A DNA stretch of 64,000 bases from contig JAOCZM010000284.1 of the NCBI GenBank assembly GCA_026122235.1, positions 4,526,001 through 4,590,000 of the forward strand, read 5' to 3'. The number at the start of each line of letters is the position of its first letter. The stretch's first letter is position 1. The translations under genes and the position numbers were made by a program. This document shows, piece by piece, positions 48,651-59,669 of this stretch. This stretch comes from Vinca minor (Eukaryota > Streptophyta > Magnoliopsida > Gentianales > Apocynaceae). The notes beneath the pieces are model-generated. The model saw nothing but the letters and a program-made list of their open reading frames with translations. It was not told the origin of the DNA and made no database searches.

Positions 48651-49632
48651 TTTTAAACTTCCAACCTGTTTCGTAATATAGGAAAAACATATAATTTTCT
48701 TAAAAACTTTCATATAACAGAAAGATTTCATATATAATCAGCAGGTAAAAATCATAAGTATCATGCAATCATGTAATTTAATATATAAAATTCAGCATTC
48801 TTGAAATTAAGTCACTTGATTCCTCTTTTTCTAATAAAAATAAACGTTTTGAAATTCCAATCAAATCACTGTAACATTAAAGATATGCTTATTAACATTA
48901 ATTTATCTAAAAACAAGAAGAGGTTCAATTACTTACCATGTTGAATTCACAAATTCAATAAAAGTATAGCAGAAATTCGTAGCAGTAAAATCAGCGACGT
49001 TCAAACAGCGATATCTCTCGGCTCGGGACTTGGAATGCCTCCCCGTCAGCGCTCACTCGAAGCTAACTCGAATGCCTTCACATTAGTATATTATAGGTCA
49101 AAAACGGATAAGTAACACTTCCTCAGTGATCTCTCAAAATTCTGTCCAGAATCTCACAAACTCTCAAAATCTCACAAAACTCTCTGTTTTAACATTCTGA
49201 TCTCTCACGGCTGATGTTTGCCCCTTTAATTCTTTAGTTTACCTTTAGGTGATTGATCCCCTGCATACCCCTAATACACACATATTTATACTATCTACAA
49301 AAGAAAACGGCTGATGTATTGTTTCCTTTTCCTTTACTCCATCTTAGTAACTTGATGCCCTTTAAAATTCTTTTTAATTTAATACAAAAACTCCCCCACG
49401 ACGAAGTCCTTCCATTTCTCTTAATTTAACTTCCATTAATTCCCTTTTTCTGATATAAGTGAAACACAATTTTAGTCCCTAATTACGATACGTGTGCAAA
49501 ACGCCCCTTCAATAAAACGTATCAAAAATGTAACACGTAACATGTTGTAACAATTAATTACGCGTAGTCACATAATTACAATTAATAAATTACATTTAAA
49601 ATAAATGTAGGCAAAAAGTTACGGGTATCACA
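48044..49632 (-). mobile_element. LTR-like insertion (probable solo or truncated LTR) in the kinase pseudogene
   Basis: About 1.59 kb interrupts coding sequence between the EGF-like cluster and the segment RQPSLGC. On the minus strand it begins TGTGATACCCGTAAC and ends TTTTTAACA. Its 48060-48540 part is homologous, in inverse orientation, to 60480-61300. No matching 5-bp duplication was found, and the relative at 60-61 kb continues about 60 bp further to GGGGCGTCACA, so this copy may be truncated at its left edge. Confidence 0.65.
48603..48641. repeat. (AT)n microsatellite
   Basis: TATA run with one interruption followed by poly-T, inside the LTR-like insertion. Confidence 0.9.
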
Positions 49633-49768
49633 TAAATTATAGGCAGCCTAGTCTCGGATGTTCATCAACCGTTCCTATTTCATGTGGTAATTCTAAATAT
49701 CATACACTTACGGAGCTTAAGAATACCTATTATTTCACATATGAATTTACAGTATCTGATGGTAGAAC

Positions 49769-50542
49769 CATGGTTGTTAAAAACGCGAGTCAACACGTAG
49801 AAACGTACGTTTCTACGATTCTACGGAGGCAAAACGTGTTGAATCGTGAGTAGAATCGCAATCTGGTAGAAACGGGGTAGAAACGTTGACTCGTATCGTA
49901 AAAACGTAGAAACGGACGTTTCTACCGATTCTACTAATTACAAGCAGCAAAGAATTTTGTGAAGGTTTTTCTCAGTGGTTCAGCAAATACAAAAACTTAC
50001 CTATTCCAAAGATTTTACTTGTAAGTTCAAATTACAATCCCAGATCAGATCATTGCAAAACACCTACTCAGAATACATCTAAGGTTGTTTGTCTGCAGCA
50101 CTGGCGGTCACATCCCTAGCATCGGTTTCCTCTGGTCCCTTATTCTTTGGTTCAAAGACGAACTCTTTCGCGGATCTTTCTGCTGATGATATTGCATTCT
50201 TAATAGGATCAAGAACATTGGGTCCAGGGCCATAATCAGCAGTGAGGAGTAAGTAAGAAGCAACGGCAGTAGCACCATGGTTGTTCTTCTCACAAGTTTA
50301 TCAGTTTTTTGGTTCATCATTTTTATATGATTTCTGAGTTTGAATTTTTACTATATTTTCTCTCGAATTTTCGCATATTGTTAGACCATGTGGTATGATT
50401 TATATGTTAATTATTGTTATTTATATATAAAATATATATTTTAATTTTTCGGTACGATTTTACGATTTTTTTACGATTCACGAGTTTACGATTTTTCACC
50501 CCTCCACCGAGTCTACGTAAAATCGCGAGTTTAACAACCTTG
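49769..50542. mobile_element. hAT-like non-autonomous element carrying a small gene copy, TSD GGTAGAAC
   Basis: 774 bp with inverted termini CATGGTTGTTAAAAACGCGA and, complemented, CAAGGTTGTTAAACTCGCGA, flanked by the perfect 8-bp duplication GGTAGAAC (49761-49768; 50543-50550), the size used by hAT transposons. The duplicated bases belong to the kinase codons D-G-R-T, so removing the element restores the frame there. Next to the termini are ACGTTTCTAC-rich subterminal repeats (left) and ACGATTTTTTACGATT repeats (right). The middle, about 49930-50380, is not transposon-like and contains a minus-strand gene copy. Confidence 0.85.
50079..50320 (-). pseudogene. Captured copy of a small host gene (about 80 aa, unknown function)
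   Basis: The minus strand starts MMNQKTDKLVRRTTMV. After a one-base shift at 'ATGGT' (about 50273-50278) it continues in the next frame as VASYLLLTADYGPGPNVLDP and closes with a Lys/Glu-rich tail at TAG (complement of 50079-50081). A basic N terminus, one hydrophobic segment and a charged tail look like a genuine small membrane-associated or organellar protein. I recall similar short plant proteins of unknown function but cannot name one. No intron is seen and both flanks look like untranslated sequence, so an mRNA-derived or intronless gene piece was taken up by the hAT-like element. Confidence 0.6.
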
Positions 50543-51850
50543 GGTAGAACTGAAGTGGAGGAATGCAAAAAGATGTGTCTAAGTAATTGTTGGTGTAAAG
50601 CAGCTCTTTTTATGTACCGTTGGAACAATGCTTCGAGAGGAGGATGTTCTTTACTGAATGAAGTTTTCTCAATCATCAACAATGAAGCTAACCGGAGAAT
50701 AGATAGTCGATTCTCTTTCTTTATTAAGGTGGAAAATTCTCATGTCAAGAAAAGAAGGCCTACCACAGCTATATTGGTGTCTTCTATTGGAGCTTCCATC
50801 ACTGTAGTTTTTATAATTCTATGTGCCCTTTTGTTTTTCAAGGAAAGACTCATTGTGACTAAGGAGATTGAGGGGGATTTTTTGGATAAAGTACCCGGGA
50901 TGCCCACGCGATACTCTTACGGGGAACTGAAATCTGCAACAGAAAATTTCAGTAGAAAACTTGGGCAAGGAGGATTTGGTTCTGTTTATGCAGGAAAACT
51001 CAGCAATGGTACCATGATTGCTGTTAAGTGTCTTGATGAATTTGCTCGAGTGAAGGACTCGTTCTTGGTGGAAGTACAAACAATAGGAGGTATTCATCAT
51101 GTTAATTTGGTAAAACTTTTAGGATTTTGTGCTAAAAAATCACAACGGCTTTTAGTTTACGAGTACATGGTAAATGGGTCTCTAGATAAATGGATTTTCT
51201 GTGAAATGCAAGATCTTCCTCTACAATGGAAAATCAGGAGGAAAATAATCTTGGATAATGCAAAAGGATTAGGTTATCTTCATGAAGATTGCAGTCAGAA
51301 AATAATTCACTTTGATATCAAACCTCAAAACATCCTATTAGATCAGCATTTCAATGCAAAGGTTTCCGATTTTGGATTGTCAAAGCTAATCGAAAAGGAT
51401 CAAAGTAGAGTTCTTACAAGGATGAGAGGAACTCCAGCCTACTTAGCCCCTGAGTGGTTAAGTTCAGTTATAACAGAAAAGACATTTGTGGAAGGAAGAA
51501 TTTGGATTGGTCTAAGAATGAGGAGGAAAGACATTTGCTTAGTCTGTTCAAAACAAAAGCCGAAGAAGAAACAATACGCGATTGGTTGAATCAAAGTGTG
51601 AGGATATGCAAATACACATAGAGGAAGCTTTGGAGATGATGAAAATTGTTGGTTGTTGTTTGCATAGTGATTCCAATAGAAGACCTTCAATCTCTTTGGT
51701 GGTTAAGTTCTTGGAAGGTTTTGTTGCTGCTAAAGCCAACTTAGATTTTGATTTCTTGAATTCATCTGTAATTACTAGTACTGTGGCAATAGCTGATGAT
51801 AAAGTCACCCCATTGTTACCTTCAATTTTATCAGGACCAAAGTAAGGAAC

Positions 51851-52079
51851 TATTGGAAGTTGCTAAATTTGTATTACCTAATTAATTAGGAAGTATCTAA
51901 TTAATAGTTGATTAATTAGGATGTTTACATAATTGGTTTCTACCCAATGTATAGTAATTACCTAAATAGTGTATTTGGTAGTTAGCTAATGTAGTGTAGG
52001 AACACATGTATAAACACCCATGTACTTGTTCTTTATTTTTTGTAAGAGAGAAATATATAATTTCCCTTCAAATCTTTTA
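51851..52079 (+). repeat. 5' LTR of the copia element
   Basis: 229 bp, identical to 55918-56146 except for two A/G differences in the first 60 bases. The short LTR contains TATAAACACCC (about 52010), a likely promoter core. Confidence 0.95.
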
Positions 52080-52091
52080 TGGTATCAGAGC
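52080..52091 (+). promoter_or_regulatory. Primer-binding site (initiator-Met tRNA) of the copia element
   Basis: TGGTATCAGAGC directly abuts the LTR end. Confidence 0.93.
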
Positions 52092-52157
52092 AAAAACGAT
52101 CTTGAAAAAAAAAGTGAGGTAAAAAAAAAAAAAACAAATTTTATCTCCTAGACCAAT

Positions 52158-55100
52158 ATGTCGGAGACAAGCAATGTCATTGACACCACAGCGTATTGCG
52201 CGAGCTACTCAGGACCATCGCAAGACGCGGCCTATTTAGTGCAGCAAGGACCAGCACACGGTGCGGCCTATTCGGTGCTGCAAATAGCTACCACCTCATT
52301 GGACAAAGCGCAATTGAGAGAATTGGCTCAGGAAATAGCTGGAATACTCCAAGAAAATAAAGTTGCGGCATTTCACACCACTGGTAAAAACGTCACCCCA
52401 TGGATTCTTGATAGCGGTGCCTCTCATCACATTACTTGCGAGAAAAATAAATTGGAGAACTTGCAAAATCTGGTAATTCCTATTAGCATGAGTTTGCCTG
52501 ATGGTAAGCGTATTTGGGCACAACAGTATGGTACAGTGACTCTAAACTCCAATATTCGCCTCGCTAAAGTATTGTATATGCCACAATTCTCGTGCAATTT
52601 AATTTCCATCTCTCAATTAACACGGGAATTACAATGTTGTGTCACCTACTTTGATAAGTATTGTGTTGTGCAGGACCTAATTGGGGAAGGTGAGCTAAGT
52701 GGGGGCATCTATCGTCTTAAAGACGTGACTCACCAAAGCGGAGTAATATCAGTTGTCCGTTCAGAGGAAAATTGTAAGTTGTGGCACCAAAGACTCGGGC
52801 ACCCACCCATCTTTTAGTACTTTATCTCATATTCCTATTTTGCTAAAACCCTCAAACGATAAATCCCTACCTTGTGATGTTTGTCACCTTGCGAAAGATT
52901 CCAGATTACCTTTTCCTCTTAGTCAAAATAAGGCGGAGCGTCCTTTTGAATTAATACATTGTGATTTATGGGGGAAATACCAAACACCCTCTTTAACTGG
53001 GGCACATTATTTTTTCTGTTTGGTCGATGATTTTTCTAGGTGTGTTTGGGTTTATCTCCTTAAGGAAAAAAGTGAAACAAAAAAGGTCTTTATTAATTTT
53101 CACAACATGGTCTCCACGCAATTTAAAGGAGTCATCAAAAGAGTTAGGAGTGATAATGAGACTGAATTTTTAAGTCTTAGAGATTATTTTTCCCAAATTG
53201 GAATCCTTCACGAAACATCTTGTGTCTACACTCCTCAACAAAACGGGCGGGTAGAAAGGAAAAATAGGCACATTCTAAATGTCGCACGAGCCCTTCGTTT
53301 TGAGGCCCATGTACCAATTTGTTTTTGGGGGGAGTGCATTTTAACCACGGGATATCTTGTCAATCACACTCCTAGTAAAATCCTAAATAATAAAACTCCT
53401 TTTGAAATTCTTTTTGGACGACCACCATACTTTGACCACCTTAGAGTTTTTGGTTCACTTTGTTATGCTCATAACACAAATCCCTCTAGAGATAAATTTA
53501 CAGAACGGTCCACTAAGTGTATTTTTGTCGGGTATCCTATGGGACAAAAAGGTTGGAAAGTCTACGATCTCAACTCTAGAAAACTTTTTATTTCCCGAGA
53601 TGTTTACTTTTATGAGGACATTTTTCCGTTTGCACCTTTGTCCAAAAATATTTCACAAAACACTCCAGAAAATGTCCCAATTAATCCTACCCAGTCAACC
53701 CAATCCTGGACCAGCCTAGAAAACCCTTTGGCTAGCCCAACAGCCTATGTTGAAACGGACCAGGCCACTTCAGCCAATTTAATTCCAACCAGCCCTGAAC
53801 CCGCCATATGGTCCAGCCCAGAAACACTCGCTGATCCAACCCAGCCCATCCCAGAATGCGGACCCGCGCAATGCGCACCTGTACCCAGCAGCCCCACTCG
53901 CTGTTCTCTCCTCGGCCCGCGACCTGCAACCCCAACCCGCCCGACCACTGGCACTCCTTCAGCCACGCGGGCCACTACTCTCCCAGGCCTAGAAGATTTC
54001 GTTTAGCCTGGCCCACCAGCACCAAGACATATCCACCATGATGAGCCCACCTTACACACTCCCAGTGGACTTGTCCACAACCCAACTATTTCTCCCAGCC
54101 CGCCATATCCTTCAGGGGGAGCTTATGCAAATAGCTCCCCCCCCGTTAAGTCCTTTTTGCCCTCCGGATGTCCCGCTTCGACGGTCCACACGAGAAATTC
54201 AACCATCTGTCCGGCTTCGCGATTATGTTTGCAACACCGTTGTCCCCTCGGCTCACCCTTCTCCAACGGTCTCTTCAGGTATGGTCTATCCACTTCATAA
54301 TCATTTATCTTATGAGCATTTTTCTACTTCCCATCAATGTTACTTGGCTTCTCTGTCTCGTTATACCGAGCCTCGCAGCTATGCAGCAGCCGCTCGTTCT
54401 CCAATGTGGCGGGATTCTATGGCAGCCGAAATACGCGCCCTTGAGAGTAACAACACTTGGGTTTATGCACCATTGCCTCCTGGAAAGAAGCCTGTTTCTA
54501 ACCGTTGGGTCTATAAATTAAAGTTTCGAGCTGATGGTTCTCTGGAACGCCCTAAATCTCGTGTTATGGCCAAAGGTTACTCTCAGGCCGAGGGGGAGGA
54601 TTTTACTGAGACTTTTGCTCCAGTTGCCAAAATGACCACAGTTCGATGTCTTTTGGCTTTGGCAGTTTCCAAAAATTGGAGTATCTTCCAATTAGATGTC
54701 AATAATGCATTCCTTCATGGTGATCTTGCAGAGGATATTTACATGGACCCACCACTTGGATTTCCGCCACCTAGGCCAAATCTTTATTGCAAGCTCAAGA
54801 AGTCTATATATGGGTTGAAACAAGCGGGAAGGAACTGGTTTGGTAAGCTCACCACAGAGCTTTCCAAATTTGGCTTTAGGCAGGCTGTAACAGAACCTAC
54901 CTTATTCATCTATCGGAGAGGTAATATTTTTATTGTGATCCTAGTTTATGTTGATGACATCATTCTCACAGGAAACGACCTCAAAACATGTCAAGAAGTA
55001 AAAAAGGTACTTGGACTTTAAATTTACAATCAAAGACCTTGGAGTTCTCAAATACTTCTTGGGCATAGAAGTAGCACATTCCCCAAAAGGTTTGTTTCTG

Positions 55101-55910
55101 TGTCAAAGAAAGTATGTTGTTGACATTCTGACAGAGTGTGGTTTATCTGGTTCACGACCATGTTCTACACCAATGGAGACACAACTAAAGTTGACAACCG
55201 AGGATGATAGTGGAAAGTTGATCAGAGATTCAGGAAAATATAGGCGATTAGTGGGGCGATTACTTTATCTCACCATAACGAGGCCCGATATCACTTATGC
55301 AGTCCACAATCTTAGTCAGTTCATGCAAAATCCAAGGGAAAGACATTGGGATGCTGCAATTCGAGTTGTACGTTATATAAAAGGCAATCCTGGAAGAGGA
55401 ATTTTTCTACCTCGAAACAATCCCAATGCAGGACTAGTGACTTATTGTGATTCTGATTGGGCTGTCTGTCCAACAACTAGGAGGTCTGTTACTGGGTACT
55501 TTATTCAATTAGGAAACGCTCCTATTTCTTGGCGATCCAAGAAGCAACAAGTTGTTTCTCGATCTTCAGCTGAAGCCGAATACAGAGTTATGGCCAATGC
55601 AACGAGTGAGTTAGTTTGGTTAAGAGAGTTGTTCAAATCTCTTGGAGTCACTTTAGGGCCAGCTAAATTGTATTGTGATAGTCAATCAGCGTTACACATT
55701 GTGGCCAATCCAGTCTTTCATGAAAGAACTAAGCATATCGAGATTGATTGCCATTTTGTTCGAGAAAAGGTTCAAGACGGAACACTTGTTACTTGTCATG
55801 TGGGAACAAAGGAACAACTCGCCGATGTGTTGACCAAAGCTTTGAGTCAAGGGCAATTTAATTATCTGGTTAGCAAGTTGGGTGTTCTTGATATTCACAC
55901 TCCAACTTGA
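52158..55910 (+). pseudogene. Copia gag-pol remnant: protease, integrase, reverse transcriptase, RNase H
   Basis: Segment 52158-52817 starts MSETSN but lacks capsid and zinc knuckle, going almost at once to the protease (WILDSGASHHIT) and pre-integrase zinc region (LWHQRLGHP). A one-base shift near 52800 moves to the integrase frame (52753-54006), with catalytic HCDLWG, RSDNETEF and RVERKNRH. After a Pro/Ser-rich linker, a stop at 54004-54006 and a shift lead to the RT frame (54038-55021), with VYKLKFRADGS, QLDVNNAFLHG and YVDD. A third shift near 55015 enters the RNase H frame (55011-55910), with KYFLGIEV, YCDSDWA, SSAEAEY and ADVLTKAL. All catalytic motifs survive, so decay is recent. Confidence 0.9.
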
Positions 55911-55917
55911 GGGGGAG

Positions 55918-56146
55918 TATTGGAAGTTGCTAAATTTGTATTACCTAATTAATTGGGAAGTATCTAATTAGTAGTTGATTAATTAGGATGTTTACATAAT
56001 TGGTTTCTACCCAATGTATAGTAATTACCTAAATAGTGTATTTGGTAGTTAGCTAATGTAGTGTAGGAACACATGTATAAACACCCATGTACTTGTTCTT
56101 TATTTTTTGTAAGAGAGAAATATATAATTTCCCTTCAAATCTTTTA
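55918..56146 (+). repeat. 3' LTR of the copia element
   Basis: 229-bp partner of 51851-52079, preceded by the polypurine tract GAGGGGGAG. Confidence 0.95.
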
Positions 56147-56309
56147 GGAACGCTGGAGTAATTGACTTAGCACATCTGACTCGTAACGATAGGTCTGAGT
56201 TCACCCGATAGTAAGAGATTATGTAAACCATACTAAATGCATATAATTTCATTTAGAACTTTAACCGGACCAGTTTAAGTAAGAGATTATGTACAAAAGA
56301 GCAGCATGA

Positions 56310-58744
56310 TCAGAGCTTGTGCAAAATCAAGTGAGCGCCATGCTGAGGTAGCAGAGTGACGAGGGTGCGAGGGGCATGAGCGTACGATGAAGAAAGCTCA
56401 AAAGAAAAGCTTTGCAAAATCAAAGCCAGAGCCATCTTTGCTGGCAAAAAATTCTCTGTTCCCATTTGTGTGTGTCCCCGTGTCTCCAACCAATCACAAT
56501 TCACCATGTGTATATATAATTGAAACAAATATTTATATAGTAAATTCTGATTGGTTGGGGACACAGGGACACACACAAATGGGGACAGAGGATTTTCACC
56601 ATTCTTTGCTTCTAGCATGGCAAAGTTTTGGCCAATACATATTCTTGGACCCCAACCGAATGGAAAATATACTAATTGACCATTTGTTGCCTTCGAAATC
56701 CCTTCACCGAATCTCTCGGGATTGAATTCCTTTGCATCAGCACCCCATATCTTTTCATCGTGTTGCAGCAAAATTGCTGGCAATAAGATCAGCGTTTTGC
56801 CAGGTAGGAATAGTTCGCGTAGTTTTGTATCTTCTTTAACTATTCGCGCAAGCATGACACCCGGTGGATATAGCCTTAGAACCTCTAAGAAAAGATTTCA
56901 GAATTCAGACCTCGTCCAAATACACATTTAAAATACTTTACAACATCCCCTATGATAGAATTTAACAGTGAAATTTCTATAGAAGGAATGTTGTACAAGA
57001 CAAAACTTACAATTTTGAGGTGATTTAAGCCCTCAAAATCTGGTTGATTGTTTCCAAAAGTCCGGAGGACTTCATCTCTGGCCCGCGCTTGCCAATCTGA
57101 GTGTTTACCGAGTAAGATCACTGTCCAAACAAGCAAGTTTGCAGTTGTCTCCTGCCCAGCAAAGTAGAAAAGCTTGCATTCTTCAACAACCTCGTCAAAG
57201 CTCATCCCAAAGTTGTTATTATTATTATTATTATTTCCATGTTCTTCGATCTCCTTAAAATTCGATTCTAACAATAATCCCAACAAGTCATCTTGACTAG
57301 ATTCGCAATCTTCTTGCATTTTCTTTACTCTTTTATTTATAATTATCAACACAGATTCATGAGCTTCTCTCGAAATTTTCTTCATTCTTCTATTCCTCTT
57401 GGTTGGCAAAAATCTAAAATACATATTTCATAATCAGTCAAAATAAAATAAAAAGAACAAATATGAGATTAGAGACTAGTAATTTCATTCCAGTTAAGGT
57501 AAAGATTCTGCAAGCTGCATGATTAGTTCAACTAGTTCTCTCTGAAGTTCGAAAATCTTTCTTCCTTCTTCGTAGTTACTACCAAAAGCTGTTCGCTATA
57601 TTGCATCGCTTGTCATGGTTTGTAGATGAGGTAAAACATCCATATCACAAGATCCCTCGACCGCGGTAAGTTTCTCCCATTTACTCAACATCTCAGATCA
57701 ACTTAAATAAAATGCTGGAAGCATAAGCTATATTGAACAAAAAGTGTCACAAACAAATATGGAAAAATGTTTAGCAGAAACTAAGGATAAAAAGTACAAA
57801 TCAAAAGACTGAAATAACCTTCACTTTCTCTAAATGGAAAGCAGGATTGATCAGTCTCCTATGTTTAGCCCATTTCTCTGTGTCATAGGTAGCAAGTCCT
57901 TGTGCTAGGAGCTTAGATATTGCATTCCCAGGAATCTTTTGATAAACATAACTCTTTGCAAATACCTCCCTTATAAGTTCAGAATCCATAATAACCAATC
58001 CAGGTTTTGATCCAACCCAGATAAATAAATTTTTACCTTCTGCATAATTACAGCAAGTAATTAATGACTATAATAGCAGTCCAACAATTACAACAACAGT
58101 AACATAACCCAACCCCAATAACTGGGCTATTGGCGGGGATGGATAAGAGATAAAGCTAACATTTGACAATAAACTCACCAAGTGGCTGCTACTAGAATTG
58201 CACTGAAACATACAGATTTGAGACTGACATAACCTTTGACAATAAATGCACAAAGTAACTGCTCATATAATACAACTGAAGCAGTATTCCCCCATACCGT
58301 CACGTCACGTTTGTTACAAAATCATTCTCTCAAATCAAAGTCAAAAGACATCAGAAAAGGCAGACCCAAGAATCATTTTGGTTTATGTGCACATTAACAT
58401 TTTTTTTTCATTCAGCATACAGAGCATTTATAATAGCAGTAAAACAATTGGAAAAGCATAAAAGATTTACCATAAGTTTTGTAGGATTTATTGATGAAGG
58501 GAATGACTCTGGGGATGATATCATTGGTGAAATCAATAGGCTTGGACTTTGCTTCTTTCTGCATATGGAGAATCTCTCTTGCATCTCCAAACAATATTCT
58601 ATAAGGGTTACCAAAGAAACCTTGTTCTCTGAAGCACTTTTCCAGCTTCTTTGGTCTAACCCAAACCAAATTCAAGATCCACCATCCACTTATCACAAGA
58701 AAAATGGTAATTGAAATTGCAATCACACTGTAAAAGACATCCAT
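56310..58744 (-). pseudogene. CYP72-family cytochrome P450 pseudogene
   Basis: Five exon blocks on the minus strand: 58744-58471 (membrane anchor, LVWVRPKKLEKCFREQGFFG), 58036-57819 (KWAKHRRLINPAFHLEKVK), about 57715-57485 (WEKLTAVEG..DAI), 57413-57011 (I-helix FAGQETTANLL; a poly-Asn run from an AAT microsatellite), and about 56878-56310 (LRLYPPG; heme site FPFGWGPRICIG). The order and WAKHRR/AGQETT motifs fit CYP72A-type enzymes, ER-bound monooxygenases of terpenoid and related metabolism. Lesions: TGA at 57698-57700, TAG at 57596-57598 (AI-stop-RTAFGS), loss of the few residues usually between HLKI(V) and the helix before LRLYPP, and a MITE (56443-56602) just after the heme loop. The intact gene should be about 510 aa. 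Confidence 0.88.
56443..56602. mobile_element. 160-bp MITE in the P450 heme exon
   Basis: Long inverted termini: TTCTCTGTTCCCATTTGTGT on the left mirrors, in complement, GGGGACAGAGGA on the right over about 45 bases, with a short loop. The flanking words TCTTTGC(T) (56435-56442; 56603-56610) form an imperfect 7-8-bp duplication, more consistent with a hAT-like than a Stowaway origin. It separates codons FAMLEAK from MALALILQ and keeps the frame open by chance. Confidence 0.75.
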
Positions 58745-59170
58745 TTGAAGGTTTTACTACTAATCTTAAGAAATGGAGTCAGGAGATGGAAGGACTATTA
58801 CATGACAAGTTCTATATATAACAAGATAAATAGACTATTTACTAGCACCACATATCATTTAAAAGAAATCAAGAAAACAAGATATATTTCAGCATCGTCT
58901 TAAAGATAATATAAAGAAAGAACAAGAGCGCGATGTGCTCATTAGAAGTCTAACATCCTTAATCACCAAGTTTATTGAATGAATTCAATAGTAATATGTT
59001 TTGGTAAGCCAACAATTTAATTTATATTTATTCCAATAAAAAAATCCAAAGGTTGGCCATGCTGACAAGTTAACCAGTAATATCTGCTTCTTTTGATCAT
59101 TCCCAACAAAAAAAAATCTTATTTAACATGAACGAATCCGATGGAAACTAGTGAAAGCCATTAGTCAGCA

Positions 59171-59669
59171 GTCCGGTTCCTGTGCGGAACGCCCAAAAAT
59201 CCGCACGTGCAGGACACGCTGGGGGCCGTTGGATTCATTTTTTAAATGTATCAATGACTATGATTTAAAAGAGGGTTAAAATGGTACATATGTAATTTTA
59301 TTAGAGGAGAGAGAAAAGTTGCGGCTGAAAAGTCAAAAAGTGGGTTACTGAGGAGAGAGAAAAATTGCGGCTGTCTGTTCATGTTCGGTGAACACCTGTT
59401 CGTGTTCGGTGAACAGATGTTCTTGTTCGATGAACACCTGTTCATGTTCTATGAACAGATGTTCTTGTTCTGTGAACACATGTTCTTGTTTATGTGAACG
59501 CATGTTCTTGATGAGTGAACACATGTTCTTGATGAGAGAGAAAAGTTACGGTTGGAAAAAAAGAGTCCTTAAATACCCCTACTTTGAAACAACCGTTGGA
59601 TGAATCCAACGGCCCTCAGCTTGGCCCGCATATACAGACCATTCCACTTTCCGCATAGGAGCCAAGACG
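59171..59669. mobile_element. Mutator-like MITE, 11-bp TSD ATTAGTCAGCA
   Basis: 499 bp flanked by perfect ATTAGTCAGCA copies (59160-59170; 59670-59680). The ends are imperfectly inverted (GGTTCCTGTGCGGAA against GGCTCCTATGCGGAA, and GGGCCGTTGGATTCA on both sides). The right end also contains the palindrome CCGTTGGATGAATCCAACGG. There is no transposase; the centre is a minisatellite. The long duplication suits the Mutator superfamily. Confidence 0.72.
59377..59540 (+). repeat. 21-bp minisatellite of palindromic GTTC...GAAC units
   Basis: Seven to eight units of the form GTTCTTGTTCTGTGAACACAT, each able to form a small hairpin (TGTTC...GAACA). The 21-bp period keeps frame, so the plus strand reads as repeating Cys-Ser-Cys-Ser-x-Asn heptads; this looks like a by-product. 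Confidence 0.85.

Larger units (their letters stand above)
47102..51845 (+). pseudogene. Tandem copy of the S-domain receptor kinase, pseudogene
   Basis: Starts at ATG 47102 with a signal peptide (LWYAIVLLVSLPIFCSQ) and lectin region. In-frame TAG codons replace Trp or Gln in the lectin domain (47438-47440; another after ACCATTTGG near 47638), and the frame changes near 47815. The gene is split by an LTR-like block (48044-49632) after the EGF Cys cluster and by a hAT-like element (49769-50542) just before the PAN-like cluster (EVEECKKMCLSNCWC). The kinase part is well kept (glycine loop LGQGGFGSV, HFDIKPQN, DFG, APEW). After SSVITEK about 15 residues (VDVYSFG...) are deleted, and a further frameshift lies near 51585; the end IADDKVTPLLPSILSGPK closes at 51845. 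It cannot make a full receptor. Confidence 0.9.
51851..56146 (+). mobile_element. Young Ty1-copia element with TA...TA termini, TSD GGAAC
   Basis: 4,296 bp with 229-bp LTRs at both ends differing at 2 positions, and a perfect 5-bp duplication GGAAC (51846-51850; 56147-56151). The LTRs begin TATTGGAAG and end CTTTTA rather than TG...CA. The initiator-Met primer site TGGTATCAGAGC follows the 5' LTR directly, and the tract GAGGGGGAG precedes the 3' LTR. Most of gag is missing and pol has three frame breaks, so it was probably mobilised by a partner. It is inserted right behind the stop codon of the kinase pseudogene. Confidence 0.95.

Noticed and set aside
59388..59603. Cys/Ser-rich open frame resembling a small secreted cysteine-rich peptide
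   Set aside because: It is a translation of the 21-bp minisatellite within a MITE; no signal peptide and no independent support.
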